Part shown: in pieces, positions 16,008 to 24,192 of the stretch
How the letters are laid out: every line of letters starts with the position of its first letter
How positions within the stretch are numbered: position 1 is the first letter of the stretch
From: Streptomyces venezuelae
GTDB taxonomy: Bacteria > Actinomycetota > Actinomycetes > Streptomycetales > Streptomycetaceae
Reading direction: 5' to 3'
Assembly: GCF_008642275.1 (NCBI RefSeq)
Contig: NZ_CP029189.1
Span: 5,810,001-5,874,000, forward strand
DNA: 64,000 nt
Program-made: the position numbers and the translations under genes
Notes under the pieces: generated by a model
Told to the model about the DNA's origin: nothing
The model's database searches: none
Seen by the model: only the letters and a program-made list of their open reading frames with translations

Positions 16008-16038
16008 TTGTCAGTGCAATTTCACATTACTATGTTAC
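16008..16038 (+). promoter_or_regulatory. peptide importer promoter with GntR-type operator (site B)
   Basis: -35 TTGTCA (16008-16013), a 17-bp spacer and -10 TATGTT (16031-16036), with the inverted repeat TTCACAT-N4-ATGTTAC at 16021-16038. It is identical over 32 bp to the collagenase promoter at 3189-3220, and a TCACATC half-site follows at the same distance in both. Confidence 0.78.
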
Positions 16039-16077
16039 CGGTCACATCCTAGAGCGCGGCCCTTCCCTGGAGTGACC

Positions 16078-17820
16078 ATGACCAAGCGCACCCAACTCGC
16101 CCTCGCCACCGCCCTGGTGGCCGCTCTCGCACTCGGCGCCTCGGGTTGCTCCGGCACCAAGAAGGGCACGGCCGGCTCGGGCGCTTCCAACCCCGCCGCC
16201 GCCAACGACGGCAAGATCCTCGGCGGAACCCCCGTCAAGGGCGGCACCTTGACCGTCCTGTCCAACCAGGACTTCGCGCACCTCGACCCCGCCCGCAACT
16301 GGACGATGCCGACCATGGACTTCGGCACCCGGCTGCTCTACCGCACGCTCGTCACCTTCAAGGCCGAGCCCGGCAAGGCGGGCAGCGAGCTGGTCCCCGA
16401 CCTCGCCACCGACCTCGGCACCTCCTCCAACGGCGGCCGCACCTGGACCTTCACCCTCAAGGAGGGCGTGAAGTACGAGGACGGCAGCCCGGTCAGGGCC
16501 CAGGACGTCAAGTACAACGTCGAGCGCTCCTTCAGCCCCGACCTCACCGGCGGCCCCGACTACGCCGCCCAGTACCTGGCCGGGACCGAGGGCTACAAGG
16601 GCCCGCTCCAGGGGCAGCACCTGGACTCCGTCAAGACGCCCGACGACCGCACGATCGTCTTCGAACTGAAGCGCCCGGTCGCCGAGTTCTCCGCGACCGC
16701 CACCCTGCCGACCTTCGCCCCCGTGCCCCAGTCCCAGGAGAAGGGCACCCAGTACGACGCCCGCCCGTTCTCCTCCGGCCCGTACAAGATCGAGTCGTAC
16801 GACCGCGACAAGAAGCTGGTCCTGGTCCGCAACGAGCACTGGGACCCGGGCACCGACACCGTCCGCAAGGCCTACCCGGACAAGTTCGTCGTCGTCATGG
16901 GCCTCAAGGGCGGCCAGATCGACGACCGGATCATCGCCGGCGAGGGCGCCGACGCCTCCACCGTCCAGTACGCCGACATGCGCCCCGAGAGCGCCCCCAA
17001 GGTGCTGCCCAAGCCGGAGGTCAAGGCCCGGCTGCTCGCCGAGTCACAGGGCTGCACGGAGATGCTCCACCTGAACAACTCCCGCGCCCCCTTCGACGAC
17101 CCGAAGGTCCGCGAGGCCATGCAGTACGCCGTCGACAAGGAGGCCGTCGTCACCGCGGGCGGCGGCCCGGCCCTCAACGAGGTCGCCACCGCCTACCTGC
17201 CCCCGGCCCTCTCCGGAGGCAAGCAGGCCGACGTACTGAAGATCGCCCCGGCCGGCGACCCGGCCAAGGCCAGGGAACTCCTCAAGGCCGCCGGCAAGGA
17301 GAGCCTCAAGGTGTCCCTGTCCGTCTCCACCGGCGACAAGGGCAAGGCCGAGGCCATCCAGCAGGGCCTGTCCCGCGCAGGCATCGAGGTCGTCATCGAC
17401 ACCGTCGACCCGGGGGCCTACTACGACGTCATCGGCGACCTCTCCACCACGCCCGACATGACCCTCACCGGCTGGTGCCCCGACTACCCCTCCGGCTCCA
17501 CCTGGATCCCGTTCGTCTTCGACGGACGCACCATCAAGGAGAAGGGCAACCAGGGCAACTACAGCCAGTTCCGCGACGAGGCGACCATGAAGCGGATCGA
17601 CGAGATCAACGCCATGGCCGACGCCAAGGAGGCCAACCAGGCCTGGATCGACCTCGACGCCGCCCTGATGGCCAAGTCCCCGAACGTCCCGCTCCTCCTG
17701 GAGCGCAAGCCGCTCCTCGTCGGCACCAACATCGCGGGCGCCTTCGGCCACCCCGTGTGGACCGGCACCATCGACTACGGGACCGTCGGCCTCAAGGACC
17801 CCTCGAAGAGCCAGGGCTGA
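16078..17820 (+). CDS. peptide ABC transporter substrate-binding lipoprotein
   Basis: 580 residues from ATG 16078 (GGAG 5 nt upstream; the GTG two codons earlier overlaps the ribosome site). A lipoprotein signal peptide ends in LGASG-C24. The body is an SBP_bac_5 family protein (DppA/OppA type) with the NWTMPTMDFGTRLLYRTLVTF start and the internal CPDYPSGSTWIPFVF region. It should capture oligopeptides at the membrane surface for the permeases and ATPases encoded just downstream. Sharing the collagenase promoter makes proline/hydroxyproline-rich peptides the likely ligand. Confidence 0.93.
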   Translation: MTKRTQLALATALVAALALGASGCSGTKKGTAGSGASNPAAANDGKILGGTPVKGGTLTVLSNQDFAHLDPARNWTMPTMDFGTRLLYRTLVTFKAEPGKAGSELVPDLATDLGTSSNGGRTWTFTLKEGVKYEDGSPVRAQDVKYNVERSFSPDLTGGPDYAAQYLAGTEGYKGPLQGQHLDSVKTPDDRTIVFELKRPVAEFSATATLPTFAPVPQSQEKGTQYDARPFSSGPYKIESYDRDKKLVLVRNEHWDPGTDTVRKAYPDKFVVVMGLKGGQIDDRIIAGEGADASTVQYADMRPESAPKVLPKPEVKARLLAESQGCTEMLHLNNSRAPFDDPKVREAMQYAVDKEAVVTAGGGPALNEVATAYLPPALSGGKQADVLKIAPAGDPAKARELLKAAGKESLKVSLSVSTGDKGKAEAIQQGLSRAGIEVVIDTVDPGAYYDVIGDLSTTPDMTLTGWCPDYPSGSTWIPFVFDGRTIKEKGNQGNYSQFRDEATMKRIDEINAMADAKEANQAWIDLDAALMAKSPNVPLLLERKPLLVGTNIAGAFGHPVWTGTIDYGTVGLKDPSKSQG

Positions 17821-17842
17821 GGAATCCGGAGCCCCCGACACC

Positions 17843-18856
17843 ATGACCACCACCGCACCGGTCCCGGAGGACCGGGCACACCGGGCCACCGCAGGCCCCC
17901 CGGCCCCGGACGCCGCCCCCGCCCCCGATGCCGCCACCGTCCGGCCCGCGGCAGCGCCCGGCAGCAGCCCCTGGCAGCTCGCCCGGCGGGAACTGCGCCG
18001 CCGTCCCGCCGTCCGCGCCAGCCTCGGCGTCGTCCTCCTCTTCGTCCTGATGGCCGCCACCGCCCCCTGGCTGGGCGCCCTCGGCGGCTGGTCCCCGAAC
18101 GAGTTCGACAAGACCGCCATCGACCCCTACCTCGGCGGCCAGCCGCTCGGCGCCCTCGGCGGCATCAGCCCCGAACACTGGCTCGGGGTCGAACCCGTCA
18201 CCGGCCGCGACCTGTTCGCCCGTGTGATCCACGGCGCCCAGGTCTCCCTCCTGATCGCCTTCGCCGCCACCGCCATCGTGGTGGTCGCCGGCACGGCCGC
18301 CGGGATCGCCGCCGGCTACTTCGGCGGCCGCACCGACACGGTCCTGTCCCGGCTCATGGACCTGACCATGTCCTTCCCCTCGCTGATCTTCATGATCGCG
18401 ATGCTGTCCGTGGCCAAGGACGTCAACCGGATCGTCCTCATGACCACCGTCATCGGCGTCTTCGGCTGGCCCGGCGTCGCCCGCGTGGTCCGCGGCCAGA
18501 CCCTCTCCCTCAAACACCGCGAGTACGTCGACGCCGCCCGCGTCGGCGGCTCCGGCCCCTGGCGGATCCTGACCCGCGACATCCTCCCGGGCGTCTCGGG
18601 CCCGGTCATCGCCTACACGACCCTGCTGATCCCCGGAATGATCAGCACCGAGGCCGCCCTCAGCTACCTCGGCGTCGGCGTCCGTCCGCCCACCCCCTCC
18701 TGGGGCCAGATGATCGCCGAGTCCGTGGCCTACTACGAGACCGACCCCATGTACTTCGTCATCCCCAGCGTCTTCCTCTTCCTCGCCGTGCTCGCCTTCA
18801 CGCTGCTCGGCGACGCCCTGCGCGACATCCTCGACCCGAGGGGCGGCCGCACTTGA
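17843..18856 (+). CDS. peptide ABC transporter permease (DppC type)
   Basis: 337 residues. A ~50-residue Pro/Ala-rich cytosolic N-terminus precedes RRPAVRASLGVVLLFVLM (first membrane helix). Then come the OppC-N loop with HWLGVEPVTGRDLFARVIHG and the permease domain with the EAA-type loop (EYVDAARVGGSGPWRILTRDILP). Several further helices follow. It lies 22 nt after the binding-protein gene. The C-type permease precedes the B-type gene here, the reverse of the usual dpp/opp order. Confidence 0.92.
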   Translation: MTTTAPVPEDRAHRATAGPPAPDAAPAPDAATVRPAAAPGSSPWQLARRELRRRPAVRASLGVVLLFVLMAATAPWLGALGGWSPNEFDKTAIDPYLGGQPLGALGGISPEHWLGVEPVTGRDLFARVIHGAQVSLLIAFAATAIVVVAGTAAGIAAGYFGGRTDTVLSRLMDLTMSFPSLIFMIAMLSVAKDVNRIVLMTTVIGVFGWPGVARVVRGQTLSLKHREYVDAARVGGSGPWRILTRDILPGVSGPVIAYTTLLIPGMISTEAALSYLGVGVRPPTPSWGQMIAESVAYYETDPMYFVIPSVFLFLAVLAFTLLGDALRDILDPRGGRT

Positions 18857-19839
18857 TCCTCTACCTCGCCCGCCGGCTGCTCGCCCTCGCCGGCGTGCTC
18901 CTCGCCATCGCCGCCGTCACCTTCCTCATCTTCTACGTGCTGCCCGCCGACCCGGCCGCGGCCGCCTGCGGCAAGACCTGCAGCGCCGAACGCCTGGCCG
19001 ACGTACGCACGTACCTGGGCCTCGACCAGCCCCTGTGGCGACAGTTCACCGACTTCCTCACCGGCATCTTCACCGGCCGCACCCTGGGCACCGGCCAGTA
19101 CGCCGTCGACTGCGACTTCCCGTGCCTCGGCTACAGCTACGAGAACTCGCTGCCCGTGTGGGACCTGCTGACGGACCGGCTCCCGGTCTCCGCCTCCCTC
19201 GCCGTGGGCGCCGCCGTGCTGTGGCTGCTCCTGGGCCTCGGCGCCGGGGTCACCGCCGCCCTGCGCAAGGACACCGCCACCGACAAGGCCCTGATGGTCG
19301 GCGCCGTCGCCGCAGCCTCCCTGCCCGTGTACTTCACCTCCGTGATGCTCATCTACGGCGTCATCCGCGTCGCCGGCCTCCTGCCCTACCCCACCTACCA
19401 GGCCTTCACCGACGACCCGCTCGCCTGGGCCGCGAACCTGACCCTGCCCTGGATCGCGCTCGCCCTGCTCTACGCGGCCATGTACGCGCGCCAGAGCCGC
19501 GGCTCGATGATCGAGGCGATGGCCGAGCCGTACATCCGTACCGCCCGGGCCAAGGGCATGCCCGAGCGCACCGTCGTCGTCAAACACGGGCTGCGCTCCG
19601 GCATGACCCCGATCCTCACCATCTTCGGCATGGACCTCGGCGGACTGCTCGCCGGAGCCGTCATCACCGAGTCCATCTTCGGACTCCCCGGCATCGGGCG
19701 GCTGTTCTACGGCGCGCTGGTCAACTCCGACCAGCCCGTGGTCCTCGGCGTCACCCTCCTCGCCGCCTTCTTCATCGTCGTCGCCAACCTCCTCGTCGAC
19801 CTCCTGTACGCCGTCATCGACCCGCGAGTGAGGTACTGA
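18853..19839 (+). CDS. peptide ABC transporter permease (DppB type)
   Basis: 328 residues. The start is TTG at 18853, overlapping the previous TGA; no ATG or GTG lies close to the conserved N-terminus LILYLARRLLALAGVLLAIAAV. The large periplasmic loop carries cysteine pairs (ACGKTCSAER, DCDFPCLGYSY). The EAA loop reads EPYIRTARAKGMPERTVVVKHGL. It ends directly before the first ATPase gene (TGA then ATG with no gap). Confidence 0.92.
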   Translation: MILYLARRLLALAGVLLAIAAVTFLIFYVLPADPAAAACGKTCSAERLADVRTYLGLDQPLWRQFTDFLTGIFTGRTLGTGQYAVDCDFPCLGYSYENSLPVWDLLTDRLPVSASLAVGAAVLWLLLGLGAGVTAALRKDTATDKALMVGAVAAASLPVYFTSVMLIYGVIRVAGLLPYPTYQAFTDDPLAWAANLTLPWIALALLYAAMYARQSRGSMIEAMAEPYIRTARAKGMPERTVVVKHGLRSGMTPILTIFGMDLGGLLAGAVITESIFGLPGIGRLFYGALVNSDQPVVLGVTLLAAFFIVVANLLVDLLYAVIDPRVRY

Positions 19840-20901
19840 ATGGCCGCGGAGGCTCCCCTTCTCGAAGTACGCGACCTGCGCGTCACCTTCACCACCGGAC
19901 ACGGCACCGTACGGGCCGTCGACTCGGTCGGCTTCACCGTCGAGGCCGGCCGCACCCTCGGCATCGTCGGCGAGTCCGGCTCCGGCAAGTCCGTCACCTC
20001 GCTCGCCGTCATGGGCCTGCACCGGGGGCCCGTCGAGGTCGGCGGATCCGTGGCCCTCGACGGGCGCGAGCTGACCGGGCTCCCGGAGCGCGAGCTGTCC
20101 AGGATCCGAGGCCGCCGGATGGCCATGATCTTCCAGGACCCGCTCTCCAGCCTGCACCCCTACTACACGGTCGGCGAGCAGATCGCCGAGCACTACCGCG
20201 TGCACTTCAAGGCCGGCCGGGCCGCAGCCCGCAGACGCGCCGTCGACATGCTCGGCGAGGTCGGCATCCCCGAACCGGCCCGCCGCGCCGGGGAGTACCC
20301 CCACCAGTTCTCCGGCGGCATGCGCCAGCGCGCGATGATCGCCATGGCCCTGGCCTGCGAGCCGGACCTGCTGATCGCCGACGAGCCGACCACCGCCCTG
20401 GACGTCACCGTGCAGGCGCAGATCCTGGAGCTGATCGCCCGGCTCCAGCAGGACCGCGGACTCGGCGTCGTGATGATCACCCACGACCTGGGCGTCGTCG
20501 CCCGCGTCGCCCACGAGGTGCTCGTGATGTACGGCGGCCGCGCCGCCGAACAGGCCCCGGCCGACGACCTGTTCACCGACCCCGCCCACCCCTACACCCG
20601 GGGACTGCTCGACTCGCTGCCCCGCCTCGACACCGCCGACGACGTCCCCCTGCCCTTCATCCCCGGCTCCCCGCCCTCCCTGCTCGCACCCGCCCCCGGC
20701 TGCGCCTTCGCCCCGCGCTGCCCCGTGGCCGCCGCCGACCCGGACGAGCGCGGGGCGCGCTGCTCGGGCGAGCGGCCCGGACTCCGCCCGTACGGTGCGC
20801 GGGGACGGCTGGCCGCCTGCCACTTCGCGGGATCCGCCGCGACCCCTCCGGGCGGATCCGCGCCCGGGTTCCCTTCGACCGCCCCGGGGGTGTCCCGATG
20901 A
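19840..20901 (+). CDS. peptide ABC transporter ATP-binding protein (DppD type)
   Basis: 353 residues. Walker A GESGSGKS, signature [12 protein letters not shown] and Walker [14 protein letters not shown] are all intact, followed by the switch histidine in MITHDLG. The C-terminal oligopeptide-transporter extension holds a cysteine-rich motif ([23 protein letters not shown]) that in this family can bind an Fe-S cluster. It pairs with the next gene product to power peptide import. The stop overlaps the next ATG by 4 nt. Confidence 0.93.
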   Translation: MAAEAPLLEVRDLRVTFTTGHGTVRAVDSVGFTVEAGRTLGIVGESGSGKSVTSLAVMGLHRGPVEVGGSVALDGRELTGLPERELSRIRGRRMAMIFQDPLSSLHPYYTVGEQIAEHYRVHFKAGRAAARRRAVDMLGEVGIPEPARRAGEYPHQFSGGMRQRAMIAMALACEPDLLIADEPTTALDVTVQAQILELIARLQQDRGLGVVMITHDLGVVARVAHEVLVMYGGRAAEQAPADDLFTDPAHPYTRGLLDSLPRLDTADDVPLPFIPGSPPSLLAPAPGCAFAPRCPVAAADPDERGARCSGERPGLRPYGARGRLAACHFAGSAATPPGGSAPGFPSTAPGVSR

Positions 20902-21947
20902 CCGTCGGAGCCGAGCCGTCCGTGAACGCCGCAGCCCGGACCGCGGCCGGAGCCCAAGCAGCCGCCGGGCCCGGCGCGGCCGTGCCACTGCTGTCCGTAC
21001 AGGACCTCACCATGACCTTCCCCGGCCGGCGGTCCGTGACCGGGCGCCGGGGGGCGCCCGTGCGCGCCGTCGACGGGGTCTCCTTCGACCTGGCGGCCGG
21101 GCAGACCCTGGGCCTGGTCGGGGAGTCGGGCTGCGGGAAGTCCACCACCGGCCGGATGCTGGTCCGGCTGCTGGAGCCCACCGCGGGCCGGGTCGTCTTC
21201 GAGGGCAAGGACATCAGCCGCCTCTCCCCGTCCGCCATGCGCCCGCTGCGCAGGCACATCCAGATGGTCTTCCAAGACCCGCACTCCTCGCTCAACCCCC
21301 GGCAGACCGTGGCCCGGATCATCTCGGACCCGCTGCTGGTGCAGGGCTGGAGCGCGGCGGACGCCCGCCGCCGGGCCGCCGAGCTGATGGAGCTCGTCGG
21401 ACTGATCCCGGAGCACATCGACCGCTACCCGCACGAGTTCTCCGGTGGCCAGGCCCAGCGCATCGGCATCGCCCGCTCGCTGTCCACCAGCCCCCGCCTG
21501 ATCGTCGCCGACGAGCCGGTCTCCGCGCTGGACGTCTCGGTGCAGGCGCAGATCGTCAACCTGATGGAACGACTACGGGCCGAACTCGGCCTCGCCTACG
21601 TGTTCATCGCGCACGACCTGTCGGTGGTCAAGCGGGTCAGCGACCGGGTCGCCGTCATGTACCTCGGCCGGATCGTCGAGATCGGGGACAAGAAGTCCCT
21701 GTACGAGAACCCGCAGCACCCGTACACCCGGGCGCTGCTGTCCGCCGTACCGCTGCCCGACCCGGCGGCGGAACGGCGGCGGGAGCGGATCGTGCTGCTC
21801 GGCGACCCGCCGAGCCCGGCCGCTCCACCCCCCGGCTGCACCTTCCACCCGCGCTGCCCCAAGGCGCAGCAGATCTGCCGCACCGAGCGCCCGGTGCTGC
21901 GACCCGCCGCCTCCCGCGAGGTGGCCTGCCACTTCCCTGGTGACTGA
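20898..21947 (+). CDS. peptide ABC transporter ATP-binding protein (DppF type)
   Basis: 349 residues, ATGA overlap with the previous gene. The ~30-residue Ala-rich N-terminus precedes the ABC domain with Walker A GESGCGKST, signature FSGGQAQRIGIARSL, Walker B LIVADEPVSALD and the H-loop FIAHDLSVV. The C-terminal oligopeptide extension includes PPPGCTFHPRCPKAQQIC. It is the last gene of the importer operon and is followed by a strong terminator. Confidence 0.93.
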   Translation: MTVGAEPSVNAAARTAAGAQAAAGPGAAVPLLSVQDLTMTFPGRRSVTGRRGAPVRAVDGVSFDLAAGQTLGLVGESGCGKSTTGRMLVRLLEPTAGRVVFEGKDISRLSPSAMRPLRRHIQMVFQDPHSSLNPRQTVARIISDPLLVQGWSAADARRRAAELMELVGLIPEHIDRYPHEFSGGQAQRIGIARSLSTSPRLIVADEPVSALDVSVQAQIVNLMERLRAELGLAYVFIAHDLSVVKRVSDRVAVMYLGRIVEIGDKKSLYENPQHPYTRALLSAVPLPDPAAERRRERIVLLGDPPSPAAPPPGCTFHPRCPKAQQICRTERPVLRPAASREVACHFPGD

Positions 21948-21964
21948 CGGGGACCCACGGGAAG

Positions 21965-22006
21965 CGGCGGTGCCCCGGAGACGAAGGCGTCTGCGGGGCA
22001 CCGCCG
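21965..22006 (+). terminator. strong hairpin terminator between importer and S9 peptidase
   Basis: 12-bp stem CGGCGGTGCCCC (21965-21976) / GGGGCACCGCCG (21995-22006) with an inner AGACG/CGTCT stem. It sits between two convergent genes and probably works in both directions. Confidence 0.8.
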
Positions 22007-22051
22007 TACGTGCGGCCCCGCCGGTGGCCGGCCGGGCGGTCAGGGCAGCGC

Positions 22052-24109
22052 TCAGGCCAGTTCCCGGCGGAAGAACTCCAGTTCCAGCGCCATCAGCTTC
22101 TCCCGGGTGCCGCCCGGGGTCATGTGGGTGACCCCGGGGAGGGCCAGGAGCTGGTGCGGGCGGCCCGCGTCCGTCAGCGCCTGCGACAGGCGCAGGGTGT
22201 GCGACGGGTGGACGTTGTCGTCGGCCAGGCCCGTGATCAGCAGCAGGGGGCGGGACAGCTCCGGGGCGTCGGGGAGGAGGGAGTCCCGCTCGTACACCTC
22301 GGGGTGGTCCTGCGGGAGGCCCAGGTACCGCTCGGTGTACGCGGTGTCGTAGTGCCGGAAGTCGGTCGGCGCGGCCCCGGCGGCTGCCGCGTGGAAGACG
22401 TCCGGCCGCCGCAGTACCGCCATGGCCGCGAGGTAGCCGCCGTACGACCAGCCGCGCACCCCGACCCGGCCGAGGTCGAGGTCGGGATGGCGGTCGGCGA
22501 GCGCGTGGAGCGCCGCGACCTGGTCGTCGAGGGTGACCTCGGAGAAGCCGCGGTACATGGCGTGCGTGTAGGCGGGGGAGACGTACGGGGTGCCGCGGTT
22601 GTCGACGGTGACCACCGCGAAGCCCTGGTCGGCCCACCACTGGCGGTGCTGGCGGCGGCGCTGGTCCGCGGTGACGTCCTGCATGCCGGGGCCGCCGTAG
22701 CCGTCGACCAGGACGGGCAGGCGCCGGCCGGGGACGTGGCCGCGGGGCAGCACGAGGGCGGTGGGGATGCCGCGCTCGGTGACCCGCTCCAGGACCGCGT
22801 CCACCCGGTAGGGCAGCGGCTCGGACAGGTCGGCGGGGGTGAACTCGCGCCCGTCGGGGGTGCGTACGGTGCGCCGTACCCCGTCGGCGTCGGCGCAGGT
22901 CAGCAGCAGGGTCCCGGCGGACGCGGACACGGTGTGCACGCCGGGCCCGTCGGCGACCGGGGTCAGCTCCCCGGTGGCCGGGTCCAGCAGCAGCACCTGC
23001 TGCTCGGACGGGTCGCGCAGGCCCGCCTCGATCAGCAGGAGGCCCTGGTGGATCCCGGCCACGCCGCGGACCTGGATCCCGTCCCCGGTGAGGAGCGCGC
23101 CGTCCACCGCGAGGGCGCGGGCGGCGCCGCCCGGGGTGTCGGCCGAGGTCAGCATCCGCCCGTCGGCGAGGCGGGCCGGGGTGCCGGGGACCAGCGGGTC
23201 CACCCACTGCGGGTGCGTGGTGCGGGACAGCTCCCGGGTACGGCCGGTGGCCGGGTCGGCGGAGAGCAGCAGGACGCGTCGCTGGAGCCGGTCCTGGACG
23301 GTCAGCAGGATCTCGGTGGCGGACTCCCAGCCAGCGTCGGAGACGTACGGGTAGGTGTCGGCGTCCCAGTCGAGCCGTATCCGGGTCCCGCCCTCGCCGA
23401 GCACCCACAGCTGGACGTCGGCGTTGGGCCCGCCCGCCTCGGGGTAGGCGAAGTCCTCGGCGGGCAGTTCCGGGTGGGCCGGGTCGGCGAACCAGCGCCG
23501 CTGGAGGGCGGATTCGTCGACGCGGGCGGCCAGCAGGGTGACACCGTCCGGGGACCACCAGTGGCCCCGGTGGCGGCCCAGCTCCTCGGCCGCGGCGAAT
23601 TCGGCGAGGCCCCAGCGGGCCCCGTCGTCCGGGCTGATCCGGCCGCCGGGGGCGACGTACAGGACGTCGTCGGCGACGTACGCGGTGCGCGAGCCGTCGG
23701 CGTTCGGCCGCGGGTCCAGCGCGGGTCCGGCGGCCGGGATCTCCTTGGGGGTGCCGGCGCCGCCCGCGCAGACCTCGAAGAGCCGCCCGTACAGGGCGAA
23801 GGCGGCGTGGCGGCCGTCGCCGGAGAGGGCGTACGAGCCGATGCCGGCGGCGACGAGCCTGGTCCGCTCGCGCAGTCGGCGCTCGGCCGCGGGGAGGGGG
23901 CCGGGCTCGGGACACAGCTCGCGGGGATCGGCGAGCCGGGTCTCGGCGCCGGTGGTGGTGTCGAGCACCCAGAGGGAGTCGAAGGCGTCGGTGGGGCCCG
24001 TCGACCGGAGGAACCAGAGCAGCCGGCCGTCGTCCCCGAAGGAGAAGGCGCGCGGGGCTCCGTGGGTGAAGCGGGCCGTGCGCGCGGAGAGCCTGAGGAA
24101 GTCATCCAT
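22052..24109 (-). CDS. S9 family prolyl oligopeptidase/dipeptidyl peptidase
   Basis: 685 residues. An N-terminal seven-bladed beta-propeller region (~1-430) is followed by an alpha/beta-hydrolase peptidase domain. The catalytic triad is visible as S555 (GWSYGGY), D630 (GLADDNVH) and H662 (GVTHMT), the same context as dipeptidyl peptidase IV. There is no signal peptide, so it acts in the cytosol. Enzymes of this group cut after proline, which suits imported collagen fragments. The start codon lies 10 nt from the perfect palindrome of site F, placing it under the same regulator as the hydroxyproline genes. Confidence 0.92.
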   Translation of the reverse strand: MDDFLRLSARTARFTHGAPRAFSFGDDGRLLWFLRSTGPTDAFDSLWVLDTTTGAETRLADPRELCPEPGPLPAAERRLRERTRLVAAGIGSYALSGDGRHAAFALYGRLFEVCAGGAGTPKEIPAAGPALDPRPNADGSRTAYVADDVLYVAPGGRISPDDGARWGLAEFAAAEELGRHRGHWWSPDGVTLLAARVDESALQRRWFADPAHPELPAEDFAYPEAGGPNADVQLWVLGEGGTRIRLDWDADTYPYVSDAGWESATEILLTVQDRLQRRVLLLSADPATGRTRELSRTTHPQWVDPLVPGTPARLADGRMLTSADTPGGAARALAVDGALLTGDGIQVRGVAGIHQGLLLIEAGLRDPSEQQVLLLDPATGELTPVADGPGVHTVSASAGTLLLTCADADGVRRTVRTPDGREFTPADLSEPLPYRVDAVLERVTERGIPTALVLPRGHVPGRRLPVLVDGYGGPGMQDVTADQRRRQHRQWWADQGFAVVTVDNRGTPYVSPAYTHAMYRGFSEVTLDDQVAALHALADRHPDLDLGRVGVRGWSYGGYLAAMAVLRRPDVFHAAAAGAAPTDFRHYDTAYTERYLGLPQDHPEVYERDSLLPDAPELSRPLLLITGLADDNVHPSHTLRLSQALTDAGRPHQLLALPGVTHMTPGGTREKLMALELEFFRRELA

Positions 24110-24118
24110 GATCGTAGT

Positions 24119-24137
24119 GTGACATGTGAAATGTCAC
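24119..24137. promoter_or_regulatory. perfect GntR-type palindrome between S9 peptidase and MFS genes (site F)
   Basis: GTGACAT (24119-24125), 5-nt spacer, ATGTCAC (24131-24137), an exact inverted repeat set in a longer GTAGTG...CTAC frame. Read on the minus strand it contains GTGACATTTCAC, in line with the other sites. It is 10 nt from the S9 start codon and 56 nt from the MFS start codon, so it may control both. Confidence 0.8.
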
Positions 24138-24192
24138 TACTACTAGGCTGTTCGAGTGGTGACCCCAAGGGTGCGGGCTTAGCGTCGAAAAG

